Source: Plicaturopsis crispa FD-325 SS-3 (Eukaryota; Basidiomycota; Agaricomycetes; Amylocorticiales; Amylocorticiaceae). Taken from it: DNA of 64,000 nt. Position numbers and translations under genes: made by a program. Shown here one piece after another: positions 21,494 through 37,671 of this stretch (its first letter is position 1; each line of letters opens with the position of its first letter). Where the stretch lies: contig KN832558.1 of NCBI GenBank assembly GCA_000827205.1, forward strand, positions 1-64,000. Direction: 5' to 3'. The notes beneath the pieces are model-generated. The model ran no database searches. It worked only from the letters and a program-made list of their open reading frames with translations, and was not told the DNA's origin.

Positions 21494-21745
21494 AATGCAT
21501 GGCCTATCTAACTACTTTTACCCCCACCACGGATAGGCGTGGTTGCCGGAATAAAACATGCGTCGCTCATGTCTTTTTTTGTGAACGTGCATAATAAGTG
21601 TACGCTGTCTTCTGAGCGTGAAGCCCGACCAATTCAATGTCACGGACGAGTCTTGCGCAAGAGGTGGGCAGTACGAAGGCAGTTCGACAGAATTGATATT
21701 GCTCCCAACAGTCAAAAAAGTACAAACATGATAGATATTTTGTAT

Positions 21746-24324
21746 CTACGAACTGCCGTTGACTCCATTTACCTGACTGAGCGCCGCGTCCGCTTTGCGC
21801 AGATCGCCCTCGCTGAGGCTGTTAAATGCACCTCCTCCCGGTGTACTCGCACCCGACATCACAGAGCCCGCGCGGGAGCGAACCTTCATAACCAACGGGC
21901 TGCAAAGGGAAAACCGTTATTCAGCTGGCATACAGCGGTGCAGAAGGGGTATACGCACAATGGATAGCCGTCTTCTTCATCCTCCGTGGAGCCGGGCCAG
22001 CTTTGGCCCCTATAATCACTCGTAGAGAGGCCTTGCATCTGCAGTATCAACCGTCAGTAAGGCGTGTGCGCGAGACACTCCAGGTGTGCGTACCTCCTCG
22101 GTCAACGTGCCGAGATCGCCTGGCGTGGCTTGTCCCCTCAGCCTGGGACTAGCGGGCATAGATCCCGGCGGCATCTTGGAAACGCCCGCGCCGAAGTAAT
22201 CGAGATCCTCCTCTTCACCCTCGCCATCCCCGTGATAGAATGCATCCGGGTATGCGCGTCGCAGCGCGAGCTGTCTCGACTTGGAGTATTCGATGCCGAG
22301 GTTCTTCCAGTCCAACAGTGGCGAAAGGCGCTCAACACGGTTGCGCTGGTTGATGCGCTGGCGCCGGGTCTTGTTGCAGAACGACAGCATCTGGGAGGCG
22401 AGCTGGTTGACCGAATCTTCGACGGACTGCATCCGTCGGTCGATGATGTAGCAGCCTTCCTCTTCAGGCCGCTCGATAAGGTCTTGCATGAAACACCCAA
22501 AGCCAGACAGATTCGTCGTGATCGACGGGATGCCCATCTACAGATCATTAGCGTAGATCTAGAGTGCAGATATAAGGGTACCCACCACTGTGCATTCTGC
22601 CGGAGTGTAGCCCCACGGCTCATAGTAACTGGGGAATACGCCCAAATGGCATCCTCTGACAAACTCCTCATAGTCCAGTCCCAAGATAGGATTGTTCGAG
22701 TTGAGGAAGTCCGGGTGGAAAATGACCTTGACGCGGTCGCTCGATGCATTGAAAAGCTTAACACGGCGGATTTGGTTCAGGACCGGGTCGCCCGCGTCAT
22801 CAGCCATATTATGTGTTGTGATCGGCGGGAGCGAATTCCGTTTCAACGCGAATATACGCCGTTTTAAGAGAACCTTGTCTTCCTCTGAGAGCAGCTCGTC
22901 AGGTGTGGGCACTGCCTTTTGGTCTCTGTATTATAGTGCTCGTGAGCCCAGAATGTGTTGTGGGGAAATATGGGTGGAGCGTACCCGTGGAAGCGAGCGG
23001 CATGGTTGAATAATCTTGAACCGACACGGTTCTGGATTTCTGTCACTGTATCGCGTAGCTGCTTAGTGACAGCCTGCCCCTTCAACGCCTCGATTGTATA
23101 GGAGTGCGTGGCTGCTGGCATGATGATGAAAGCTACGACGGTGACTGTCGAGCCTGCCTTCTGGAGGCGATGATTGAGACCTGTTGGATGTCAATTGTGT
23201 GTACGAAAACATTGGCAGAGAACTTACGCGCGAGAGATTCGATGAACATGTCTACACCCTTGTTTCGATATTCGTAACGACCTGCCGTGAACATCTTCCG
23301 TGAAATACGGTCAGCCGTGATTGAGTTTAAAAACAGATTGTCCTCACATATAGCGTGTTGTCGAGGTCAAAGTCAAAGTGGCCGTAGAAGTGACCCCTTA
23401 CGAACTCGTTGATCTTCTCCTTGGCGGTGGAATGCAAATTCTGGAACTCGTGCATTGCCTGGAACTTGACGACGTTGAGGCCGTTCGGAACTACTCCGTC
23501 CGGCTTCCGCTTCAGCAAGTGCTCAGCCTCGTACGCGGTGATATGGGATACGGTCGTGAAGACGTCAGCGCAATGAGTAGCTGATCGTTCAATGCAGTAG
23601 CGGTGATATATGCCGCGCTTTCCCGCTTCATGGTCTACATCGAAGTATTGGAGGTTGTTGTAGAAGTCGACGCTGCCCGCACAGAGATAGCGGCCGAGAA
23701 GTGTCGCGTGCGTCGTGAACACTGTGGTAACATCGATGTGACGTTTCCGGCAGAGGGGGATCGCAAGGCCGGCCTGCCACTCGTGGAAGTGCGCGACGAC
23801 AGCGGTATGCAGCTGCCTAGAGACATACTGCAGCCTCTGTTAGATCCGCAAAGCCATTCACACGATGAACTGCAGCTTACATCTCCGAGGAACCACGCCA
23901 CAAGATATCCAAAAACGATCGTCTCGTTTGTTTCGTGATCATTAGGAGGCGACGGAATGCCAGCCAAGTTCCACAGATCTCCTTTCCACTCGTCCAGCCG
24001 GTGGTACTGACTTCCTGTGTCAAACAGAAGAACGTGTGGATTTCCTTCGATAAGCCAGCGGCCATAGAGCGCCTTTACGCCCTGCGCTCGCATCGACTCC
24101 AGCGTTGCGGCAAGGTGAGGGTCGGTTGGCTCCTGCGCCTCGACCTCCATGGGGGCTGTCTTGTAGCTGAGTGGGCCGATAAGACAATAACGGTCGCCAT
24201 ACTCGGAGACGGTGACGGGTACTTTCGTTTTGATGACGGTGTAGATTCCGCCTACTTTATTGGCGACCTCCCAAGCGCATTCGAAGAGCAGATGGTTATG
24301 AACATCGCGCTTTTCGTCGGACAT
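21746..24324 (-). CDS. GSY1: Glycogen synthase (GT3 family)
   Basis: It extends glycogen with glucose from UDP-glucose in the cytoplasm. The start [11 protein letters not shown] leads directly into the GT3 N-terminus ([21 protein letters not shown], around residues 15-35). Further blocks are [61 protein letters not shown] and [13 protein letters not shown], including the acidic EPWGYTPAE active-site segment. The tail includes an Arg-rich regulatory stretch ([20 protein letters not shown]), then RGQSWPGS, and ends ...NGVNGSS. About nine exons with short introns; exon edges not all fixed. An in-frame ATG lies 12 bp upstream (24336). Length and order fit the family. Confidence 0.93.
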
Positions 24325-24968
24325 TGCGACGAGCAACCTGGTAAGTTGTCAGTCTTAGATGGGGGTAGGAAAGAGAAAGACGAGCTCGAGGAAAAGGGGA
24401 AACCTGGAGAAAAATATGAACCAGTGTCGTTCAGCAAAGCAAACTCCAGATCCTGCTCGGCCCAAGCTGGCCAGGGGCACAAAATGACTTCATGCCCACG
24501 TGAGACTGGGACAGGTGGCGTGGGAATATATTTACCCCAGACTTTACCCCACCTGACCGTACCACGATGCTCGCAGGTTCTTGCGATAATCAGCCATGTC
24601 AAAACGGAGAAACATACAAACTTTCAAGAGCGCGGTCACTGCCTCAGTCCGATTCCTCAACGAATCTACGTTCAATGTGAGAGATCACAGTCGTGTCCCG
24701 GACGCAGTTCTGAGTTTCTGAGGTGTGCCTTTACTTCTCTGTTAACGAACGCTAAGTATCTTGACCTGAATTGTCGTGCAATGCCTAGATGCCCTCGACC
24801 GTTTAGAAAGACATAAATCAAGCCGTATTTTGAGTCCTGCCATGTGCATTGTGCAATAATTCTCTGCGAGCGCCGTGCCTACTCGTACGCTGTTCGACCA
24901 AGAAATGGACATTCGATCCAACCGACAAGGATGTAACTCTTAAATCTTTAATACATGGAAATACCAGC
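24325..24968. other. Glycogen synthase upstream region
   Basis: 644 bp between the GSY1 start and the 3' end of the first Rid gene. No convincing coding frame; presumably the GSY1 promoter and 5' leader. Confidence 0.5.
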
Positions 24969-25495
24969 CTAAGCCCCGTCCGGGACTTCCGCGATGCACT
25001 CAATCTCGAAATCTGCATTCACCGGAAGGCTCAGTACTCCGATACAGGTACGAGCGGGCAGTGACTCGTTATTGAAAAACTGATTGCAGTCATAGATGTC
25101 CGCGGCGCGTTAGGCGGGCCACCCAGACACAGATATGAGGAGATCGCGCACCTCTTTATACGCCTCGTTCATCGGCTGGAAATCTCGCGCCATATTCGTC
25201 AGATAGATGTTTATCTTCACGATATGCTCTAAGCCCGATCCTGCAGCCTTCAGGACGATGGCTATGTTTTCTAGCGCTGCTTTCTATCAGACATCGCAAC
25301 ACAGTCAACCACATGAAGACTCGAGTGTTCATGTAGACGCACCGTTTGCGCTGGAACGCCTCCCTCGACGAGCTTGATATCTTTCGTGCAGCCAACATTT
25401 CCCGACACATATACGAGGCCCCCAACAGACCTGACTGCCTGCGAGAAGATAGGGAATGGGAGAGGCGCCTCGGGGGTGGATATAACGGTCGGCAT
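24969..25495 (-). CDS. RidA/YjgF-family protein, copy 1
   Basis: Rid proteins hydrolyse reactive enamine/imine intermediates (such as 2-aminoacrylate) to keto acids. Three exons separated by introns with donors gtgcgt (near 25344) and gtgcgc (near 25153) encode about 127 residues. Seen: N-terminal MPTVISTPEAPLPFPIFSQA, GLVYVSGNVG, and near the end SLPARTCIGVLSLP, which carries the conserved Arg (PART) needed for activity in the RidA subgroup, then FEIECIAEV. It is the most diverged of the three tandem copies (LVEGGVPAQTK where the others have IEGGVQAQTR). The shared exon boundaries show that the genes arose by tandem duplication. Head-to-tail spacing to copy 2 is about 290 bp. Confidence 0.88.
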
Positions 25496-25784
25496 ATTTG
25501 AGGTATGTGGTGGGTGTAGTTTGCAAGTACGTCGTTATCTAGACGCTGAGATCCTTTCGATGTTCCCGAAGTCTCAAAACAGACTGCTCCAATCGATAAA
25601 AGGCCGACTGAGGAGATCTCACCGAAATGAACAGCTCAGGGGCGGCGGACTGTATGTCTGCGGGAGTCGACGAGGCTGCTTTCATCCCAGTTTAGAGCTA
25701 GCCTTGACAAGTCACCCATTGACCGATGGATAGAACAAGGTTTTGCATCTTCATTTTACATTTTACGCCGGCTGTTTACCATGC

Positions 25785-26294
25785 TCACGCAACGACCTCC
25801 GCGACGCACTCGATTTCCACCTCTGCTCCGAGAGGGAGTGCAGCTACGCCAATGCAGGTGCGCGCCGGCAGTGCATCCTTGTTGAAATACTGTGATAAAA
25901 CGAACGTTCAGCCAATCTTGCGAAAACTGGCCGAGATTAATAGCGCACCTGCGCATAGACTTCGTTCATGGGAGCAAAGTCCCGGGCCAGATTTGTTAGG
26001 TAGATGTTGACCTTTGTTACATGCTCAAATCCGGAGCCAGAGGCGACCAAAATCTTGCCGAGGTTGTCTAGAGCAGATCGCTGGATAACGGGACGCAGCT
26101 TCAGGACATGCTATGGCTTGAGATCATGAAGGAGTACTCACAGTCTGAGCTTGCACTCCACCTTCGATCACGGTCTTCTGGTCGGGAGCGAAGCCTATGT
26201 TTCCAGAGAGAAAGACAAGGCCTTTGGAGATGACTGCCTGTGAGTAGATTGGCAAAGGAGGAACAGCATCGGGTGTATAGACTACGGTGGGCAT
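25785..26294 (-). CDS. RidA/YjgF-family protein, copy 2
   Basis: The ATG at 26294 opens MPTVVYTPDAVPPLPIYSQA. A first intron follows ...VQAQT (donor gtgagt) and a second follows ...MNEVYAQ (donor gtgcgc), the same positions as in its neighbours. Conserved features: GLVFLSGNIG, RSALDNLGKIL, ARDFAPMNEVY, LPARTCIGVAALP with the Arg present, and VEIECVAEVVA at the end. Between the first and second exons the intron has two possible acceptors; the one just before CGATCTGC matches copy 3. Predicted soluble and trimeric as in the family. Confidence 0.88.
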
Positions 26295-26674
26295 TGTGGT
26301 TGCTGAAAGTAGCGAAACAGGACGGCGAGATCCCTCTGATTTATAGCTTGATCAGGCAAACTCGATTACTGAGCAATTGCGTGACTCAGACCAAAGGGTC
26401 CATCTGGAGCAAGGATAAGAATCAGAACGAGTCAGTAGCGCGGAAAGACATATGGCGCACGCCTTCGTGCGCAGACGAAGACCGTGATCGTTGTCGAGAG
26501 TCATCTTAGCGCGTCTAGGTCACCGTCAAATTGCTTGTGTCGATCTTGAGAACGGCAATACACGAGCTCCTAGAGCGCTTTGCATGCTTAAACACGGAAG
26601 CGTCAGCGGGTTGTAATTTTCCAGACAGAATACATTTCTTCCATATACTTCACTCCCCTTCTTGTTCGTCTCAT

Positions 26675-27173
26675 CTACGCAACCTCCGCCACGCATTCAA
26701 TTTCAACCTCTGCGCCGAGAGGCAGAGCGGCTACGCCAATGCATGTACGCGCCGGCAGTGAATCCTTGAAATACTGTACGCAGATCGGGTGAGTAGGGAA
26801 GTAGACCAGTGCACGATCGGCGATGAATACCTCGGAGTATATTTCATTCATAGGCGCGAAGTCGCGAGGCAAGTTCAACAAATAGATGTTGACTTTGACG
26901 ACATGGGCGAAGTCAGACCCTGCCGCTTTCAAGACAATGCCCATATTGTCAAGAGCAGATCGCTGGCATTACTCGAGTCATCAGCGAGACATTCCAGAGA
27001 TAAAGAGCGGTATCGCTCACGGTCTGTGCCTGCACGCCACCCTCGATGATAGACTTGTGGTCGGGGCCACAGCCAATATTCCCGGCGAGGAAAACGAGAC
27101 CTTTTGAAACGATCGCCTGTGAGAAGACAGGCAGGGGAGGTACAGCGTCGGCGGTGTAAATTTTGGTGGGCAT
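26675..27173 (-). CDS. RidA/YjgF-family protein, copy 3
   Basis: Exons 27173-27021, 26962-26831 and 26773-26675 give 127 residues. Features in order: MPTKIYTADAVPPLPVFSQA, GLVFLAGNIG, RSALDNMGIVLKAAG, VKVNIYLLNLPRDFAP, then SLPARTCIGVAALP carrying the conserved Arg, and VEIECVAEVA. It is closer to copy 2 than to copy 1, so the duplication order was probably copy 1 against the ancestor of 2 and 3. Each copy has its own upstream region of 290-460 bp, so they may be separately expressed. Confidence 0.9.
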
Positions 27174-27635
27174 GTCTGATCAGATGGTGGGGGTAAGGAG
27201 TCAAGAGGCTTATGGGCGTTCACAGTCCCTGCGTGCTTTATGTACAAGCGACATCGATAGGCAATCTGTATTTGACTTCGTGGAATCAGTCAGGAGAGGC
27301 GTTGGCTATAGTAGGAGGCAGGGTGGCATTAATATTGACCGAGGTGAACGGTCTTCGCAAATGCACATGACCCAACGCGTTATCTCAGGTACCGCGCGCG
27401 ACGGGACGCTGGAACTCACAAGAACCAAGTCGCAATATGACATGGTGGGACCAGATATCGATTACACGGGACACAAATCCCTTTGGTGACCAAGGAATAC
27501 AGGCTGATATGTATAAGTTTAGGCGAAGCTGAGGTAAAGGTATTGAGCAGGGATACGGGATGAAACTAAACGAGAATACGAACGATAATAAACACAGGCG
27601 AGATAGGAAAGAAATGAAAGACATCTCCAGGTAAT
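27174..27635. other. Intergenic: Rid copy 3 promoter and demethylase 3' flank
   Basis: 462 bp between the start of Rid copy 3 and the stop of the KDM4-type gene. No supportable coding frame. Confidence 0.5.
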
Positions 27636-32050
<4,415 letters not shown>

Positions 32051-32097
32051 CGTGTCGCAAAAATCAGTTCCATCTGAATAGGGCTTGTTAGAACCGC

Positions 32098-32245
32098 TCA
32101 GGCCTGTTCAGGTCATAATGTTATGTGTCGCCTGACAAGCTGCAAAAACCCTGATAATGACTAGCCAGCCTGACGACACCTGATCAGCCTGACGGCAAGT
32201 GGTCAGGCTGATGCTAGTGATCAGCCTGACGGTCCCTGGCGAGTC
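32098..32245. repeat. Left subterminal repeats of Plavaka
   Basis: Several copies of gatcagcctgac and its relatives in both orientations, matching the array at the other end. Such arrays usually bind the CACTA-type transposase. Confidence 0.6.
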
Positions 32246-32269
32246 CTGGACAGAAGAGGGGGGGCAGAT

Positions 32270-32515
32270 CTAGAATTCAAAAAAACTGTAACGGCCTTCG
32301 CCGTTTTTTGTAGTGTCTTTCCTTTGCGTACTTGTAATGTTTGAATGACTTCTGTAACGGTTTCATTGTAATCGATTTCAAAGTTTGAAGACGGACTTAG
32401 AACTGACTGACTTAGGGAAGAAACTTTTCTCAGACTGGGGTTCGAACTCGCGACTCGTATCGATTTCACTAAAATTGTTCACGCGCTTAACAGTTAGGCC
32501 ACAAGGGCTACGCTA
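32270..32515 (-). mobile_element. Candidate tRNA-derived SINE
   Basis: Reading right to left, an A-box-like TGGCCTAACTGTTAAG and, about 50 bp later, a B-box-like AGTTCGAACCCC form a tRNA-like head (about 32515-32435); the T stem does not pair well, so it is not a working tRNA. A 150-bp unrelated body follows and ends in a T run near 32280. No target duplication is evident. Confidence 0.4.
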
Positions 32516-33534
32516 ATCTTCATACTATTAGCAATATACCCGTCGTTTGGATGCTCAATACTAAGCTCCCCGTCAGTTTCATCGACCATCGTACGCGCGT
32601 ACTGTACCTTGAACACGGAAAGTTCAGCTAGCGTCACCCAACTCACATATCAATATTACTCTCGGTCTCATCTTAGTATTCACATTCTCCAAGCCCACTA
32701 CTCAATCTGCTACTGCCCTAGGTCACCAGTACCGTCCGACTTGGTCCGTATCGTACAGGCCATGTCTCAGCTCGCAACGGCATCGAGGACTGTGCGGCGA
32801 GCCCGCGTGCGTCCCCAATTCTGTCCGTGTTTGCCTTAGCTAAGTTGATATCGGTGAGTCATTGCTGCCTTGCTTTGCACGACTGAGATTAACGAACGGT
32901 GCTGTTTCAGCAAATACGTTGTACACAAGATTCTTCGCACACAATCACCAGAGACTTAGAGCAATGCGGCGATATAGGTGCGTCACCTTTGAATATATCT
33001 AGGGAGTGGTGTTGACAACGAGGTGTGACATAGGTATTCAGTCAGTCGGGACGTCCAGCGACCGCAACGGCACTCGCGGCGACTTGCTCGTATCACGATG
33101 CATACCCGCCGCATCCAATCGCGAACTAGTATGGGGCGCAAGCCAGAGCCCCTGCTCTACAGCTCAGTAAACTACGGCACCGTGAACACAAACCACGATG
33201 ACGCCCAGACTTAGCCTATCGCGCGGTGCCACTGCCTGATCCTCCGTCCCCGTTTCCCTGTGTCACCAACCGCCCATGCTGCCGCCACCCTATCGGCCCG
33301 CACATGGAAAACCGAGAACGAGCGGCCGGTGTACTTCTACCCGACCATCATGTCGCCGGCCATGTGCAGTGGCGCGGACACGGCGGACCCATGATTTTCA
33401 CGACCTTTGTATTCATCAAATAGATAAAGTGTAATTGTATGATCATATATTGCCCGAAGGCGGGGTATTCCAGTGACAGCCCAACGAGTAAAGAAATAGT
33501 AGAATGGTAACTTATGTCTATAAATTAGTCGCAT
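32516..33534. other. Left part of Plavaka without a supportable gene
   Basis: Only short frames. It may include decayed element sequence. Confidence 0.4.
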
Positions 33535-36500
33535 CTATTCCTCTCCGCTTCGCCCTCCAGCTCCTCCGTCCCCTTCAGCGTCTGCCGCCTCGTTCAAGAG
33601 ATCCATCGCGCGATTCTTGCTCATGAGAGAGGCTTGTATTGATGGTGCTGCCTGAACACCTATCCCGGTGGTCGCACCGGGAAAAAGAACGTCGTCCCAG
33701 GTGCGGAAGATTTGGAGCACTGGCTTCACATTCTTGTGGATCCCGTGCGTAAGCATCTCGAGATAATGGTCGAAGTCGTCCATGTAGTTGATCCCCGTTG
33801 ACACGCCGCGCATGCGAAGCTCGGTGTCGGCAGACAAGGTCCAGCGCGCCTGTAGGTGTGTAAGTGATTCCCAAGATCCGTGAAAACGATGTATACAGCT
33901 TACCAGGACGCATGCCGCCGCAATCGCTCCCGGCGTAGTGTGCCGAATGTCTAATTTGGTTGCCAATATTTCTGCCTTGACACTGAAGATCTTGTTCTCC
34001 GTCTTCAATGTAATCGCCGCTCCTGGACCGCGAATAATGGCTTGAAAAACCTATTGACCGGGGAAATCAATCGCAAGGCCAAAGGTCAAGGCCGTATTGT
34101 TACTTACAAGCATCAGACCACGATTCTGAAATGCGGTATCCCAGCTGAACGTCCCGTCATAGTCATCCGAGTGGAGAATAGGCGCCTCGACGGCATCGTA
34201 CTCGCCTGTGCCGTCAGCATTGGCTTTCCACCCAATTTTCTCTCGAAATAAGCGGTGCCTCTCGTTTGGCGAGTTCATTGTGGCAATGTCGGCATCAAAA
34301 ATGACGCGCCCGACTTCTCCACGCAGGCGATAGGATATGTTTGAACGCTGCTCGCCCATGGCGTCGGAAAACTGCTCGGTCATATGAGCAGGTGCAAAAT
34401 AGAGCTAGGCGGAAGGTATGGCATAGGACTTACCAATTTAAAAACCCATCTTTGACCGAACAGACCGGCATCGTGGAACTGCTGTGGAAAAATTTCGCGA
34501 AGTTCACGAAGCTGGCCCTGGATCCTGCTATTGTCGTCACTGAAGCGCGTGAGCACCGTGTAATACTCCTCCTCCAGCTCTATCATGAATGTTCCCTGTC
34601 CACCACGGAGCCACACCCCCTTCAATATGACGAACTTGTGTGCAAGATCTTTGATTGCTCGCATGGTGTCTTCGCGGTGACTCCCGTCGTCTGAGCTATC
34701 GTCGTCTTCAGCCTGGTCAGAGTCGTCTGCTCGCCCTTTGCGACGCCTCTTCTTCCGAGGTTTATCAGCTGCGTTGTCGTTGTCAGCGAATTTGCGTCGC
34801 AGCTCAGCAAGCTGAGCACGCAAGTCACATCAGGAAAAACACTTTGGGATATTTATTGCTATAGGATGCTTTTTGTTGCTATATGGTGCTATAGAGCACT
34901 TATAGTTGTCCTAGCGGCCATAGATCGGTGCCAACTATATAGCACCAAAGTTTGGGTCTCTTTTTCTCATAGCGCTACATAGCAACCTCATAGCATCATA
35001 TAGCACCAATAAAATAGCCTATAGCTGTCATAGCTAGGCCTGATTACACTCTTATTCAGTACTTCTTGGATCCACTAGCCATTATAGCACTCACAAATGC
35101 CAAGAGAAAATGAGAAAATGGTTTTATTAGAGTACTAAAGGCATACAGGGTCTAGCTACTGGAACTGCATATTTATATACTACACACCTCTCCTATGCCC
35201 GGTCCTCAGGCTGCACCGTATCCTGGTCTGTCAGCGACGGCACACTCTCACAAACATGGAACAAAGACGCACCGTGAGCAATGCACGCACAACCTGCCTG
35301 ACCTTGAGCAGAGGACCTACACGCGCAAGCACATGCAGCGCGAGCTGCTCCGTAATTGGGCATGGTGCTGATAGTGTGTGTGTGTGCTGCTGTCGAGTGC
35401 AGGAGTGCATCGGAAGGGTGTGGTGGGCATGAGCGTGGTGGTGTGGACTGCAAGCACGTAGGGGATGTGTGTTGGTGTGCACTGGTGGTACTTATGGACA
35501 CGGGTGTGCGTGTGCTGGTGTTACACACTGGTGCTGGCGGTTTGTGAGGACGGAATGTGGTTGATTTTGATAAGGCAATAAGAAAAGGAATTAAAAAGAG
35601 CACTCACTATGAGGTTGGGGTGGGGTATCGTCATTGTGTGGATCGTCGTGGGTGATGCGCAGTCCAGCATGCGGACATGGCCTTGCATGGTTAGAAAGCG
35701 CGAAGTTAGTGATGGAGCAGGGTACGCACCTTCCTCCGCTACCAAATCCGCACATTGAATCCTCGCGGGTGAGCTGCTGTACAATCTAGGAAGCCTGTGA
35801 GTAAATCCATGAGTAAATTCCAGTACATGTATATGCCAACAACGATACAAGCGTCAAGAGCAAAGGGCAAACAGTCGACGTGGCACCATCAAAGTTTGCA
35901 GTGGGCTGCCAGCGTTCCCACGCCACTTTCCCACGCCACTTTCCACGAGATTTTGGAAAATTTTTATAAGTCCTCTCTGTGCTGTGCGTGCTTTGAACTC
36001 TAGGAGCAACTAACTATATCCCACATACATCCTGTATATTTTAACATTATTTGCATTCCAAATATACATATCTTCATATTCTTCTAGCTACCTAGGCAAG
36101 CAAAGAGTCAGAAAATAAGGAAACCTTGAATGTACTAGCACAGTAAATGATCCTGTTTTGTTTGTGCCCCTCATAGTAACTTGAGAGCTATGATAGCTCA
36201 CATAGCTGACAAGATGAAATCTGACAACTTGACGTCTAAAAATGAGTTTTGCAAGTCATGACTATATTAGCTATAAGTACTATAATAGCTCTCATAGCAT
36301 TTCATAGCATTATTGTAGCTATACAGTACTATATGAATAGCCTTATACTTGTATAGTCAAAGTGGTTTTCCTGATGCACTGGACTCGAGCTGGAAATCTC
36401 GCGCAATCTGATCATGACCATATCAAAGTCAGTATCATTTCCGAGCTCCGTTACTGCTCAATTCAGCACTCACTCGATACAGAGTACGTGGTGTCCCATT

Positions 36501-36629
36501 GCGACTAAGACGGGGCTCCTCGGTGCGTCTGGGTTGAGATCCGGACACACTCCGAGTTGGACTAGAAGGCGGACTCGAGTCTGGGAGGCGGCGCTTACGC
36601 CCAGTGGACAAACGCAAGGGTGGGGACAT
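33535..36629 (-). pseudogene. Plavaka-borne second gene, split by an insertion
   Basis: Exon 1 36629-36474 (starting MSPPLRLSTGRKRRL), exon 2 from 36407, interrupted at 36374 by a 1543-bp element and resuming at 34828 down to 34434; then exon 3 from 34404 and two more exons ending with ...GGAGGRSGEE at 33535. If the element and one copy of its AT duplication are ignored, exon 2 stays in frame. The protein has a basic stretch (PRKKRRRKGR) that could be a nuclear signal, an acidic Asp/Ser run, and conserved-looking segments LDIRHTTPGAIAAACVL and TGINYMDDFDHYLEM. No family is recognised. It starts 196 bp from the divergent transposase gene, so it is probably a regular Plavaka partner protein rather than a host gene. 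Confidence 0.6.
34831..36373. mobile_element. 1543-bp TIR element inserted in the Plavaka partner gene
   Basis: Ends CAGGAAAAACACTTTG and, inverted, CAGGAAAACCACTTTG (15 of 16 match) are flanked by AT on both sides (34829-34830, 36374-36375). Subterminal regions (34849-35032 and 36190-36360) are full of ctatag/tatagc repeats. No transposase is seen; the only long frame (minus, 35193-35603) is Pro/Thr/Cys-rich and unconvincing. Superfamily unknown. Confidence 0.7.
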
Positions 36630-36825
36630 GATGCTCCTGACAGTCGTGAAGCAAAGGTATGCTCTCCGAACTGACCATTAAGTCCTGTTACCAATGTTAA
36701 TTAAGGGTGGCTGAAGAATCAGCAACGACGCTTGCAGGCCTTGCACTCACCATCCTCTGCTCTTTGAAGCAGGTACTACTCGGAGACACCATCCCTAGAG
36801 CTGCGGACACTGCTCGACGTCTAGC
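36630..36825. promoter_or_regulatory. Divergent promoter region of the two Plavaka genes
   Basis: 196 bp separate the start codons of the two element genes. No specific motif is claimed. Confidence 0.4.
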
Positions 36826-37258
36826 ATGACTTGGTGCCGATGGTGCCAAACGGAAAAGCGAGGGCAAGGCTTCAAGAAGCACGTCACCGCATGCCGCCTT
36901 CGATTTTGGGCTAGGAACTCAAATAAACATTCCACAAAGTCATCCGGAGTTGACACCCAGCCGCCGCCCAAGAAACGGAGGAAGATTCAGGAGGACTCGG
37001 AGGAGCACAGCAAAGAGGTATGGATGCCTTGTTTATGTTTCGAGGGTTTCGCTAAGCAGGACTTTGAATGCAGGCCGATGGCTTGGGGGAGGACTACACG
37101 GCCGGCTTTGCCTCGGAAATTGAACCGGTTACAAGCGATGGTGGATCAGATGGTGAGAATTGAGCGATCGAACCATCTGGCAATCTAAGCGCATTGACCG
37201 CCTTATGATCTATCTTCAGCGACACCAGATAACGGGGCCCCGTACATCAAGATCATAC

Positions 37259-37359
37259 TAGTCTCGGATCCAGCCGTTTTCGGAGTTTCAAAACCCAAGA
37301 CACAGAACCTCCTACAACGTCTGGTGCACTGTGTAAGGGACACCCCCGCGCAGGTCACA
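37259..37359 (+). repeat. Left 101-bp terminal inverted repeat
   Basis: Identical in reverse complement to 43660-43760. Identity stops sharply at 37360. It lies about 310 bp upstream of the DUF6589 start. Confidence 0.95.
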
Positions 37360-37671
37360 TCAGGGGTATCACACTTCCAAATCAGTGCATTTTGTTACAG
37401 TGACGCTCTTTAACGGGTTATATACCCCTGACTCGTAGAGTGCTACGAAACACTCGCTCTTCGCATGTTAGTGACGGTGTCGACCATAGGCTTGTCCTGC
37501 CTTGTAATGTACACGAAAACATGTTTGGTATAAGTGCTACTCAAGTTGATGAGGTAGTAAATTTTTATCATCACCAATGTGTGAACTTTATTTGCGACTC
37601 CGAGTCTGACTGGAAAATTGATGACCGTGTATAAGCGACGTGCAAAGACAACTGCTATAGCTCTCTCCGAA

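Noticed and set aside
32435-32515. Functional tRNA gene
   Set aside because: A and B box-like sequences exist but the T stem does not pair and no acceptor stem forms, so a SINE head is more likely.
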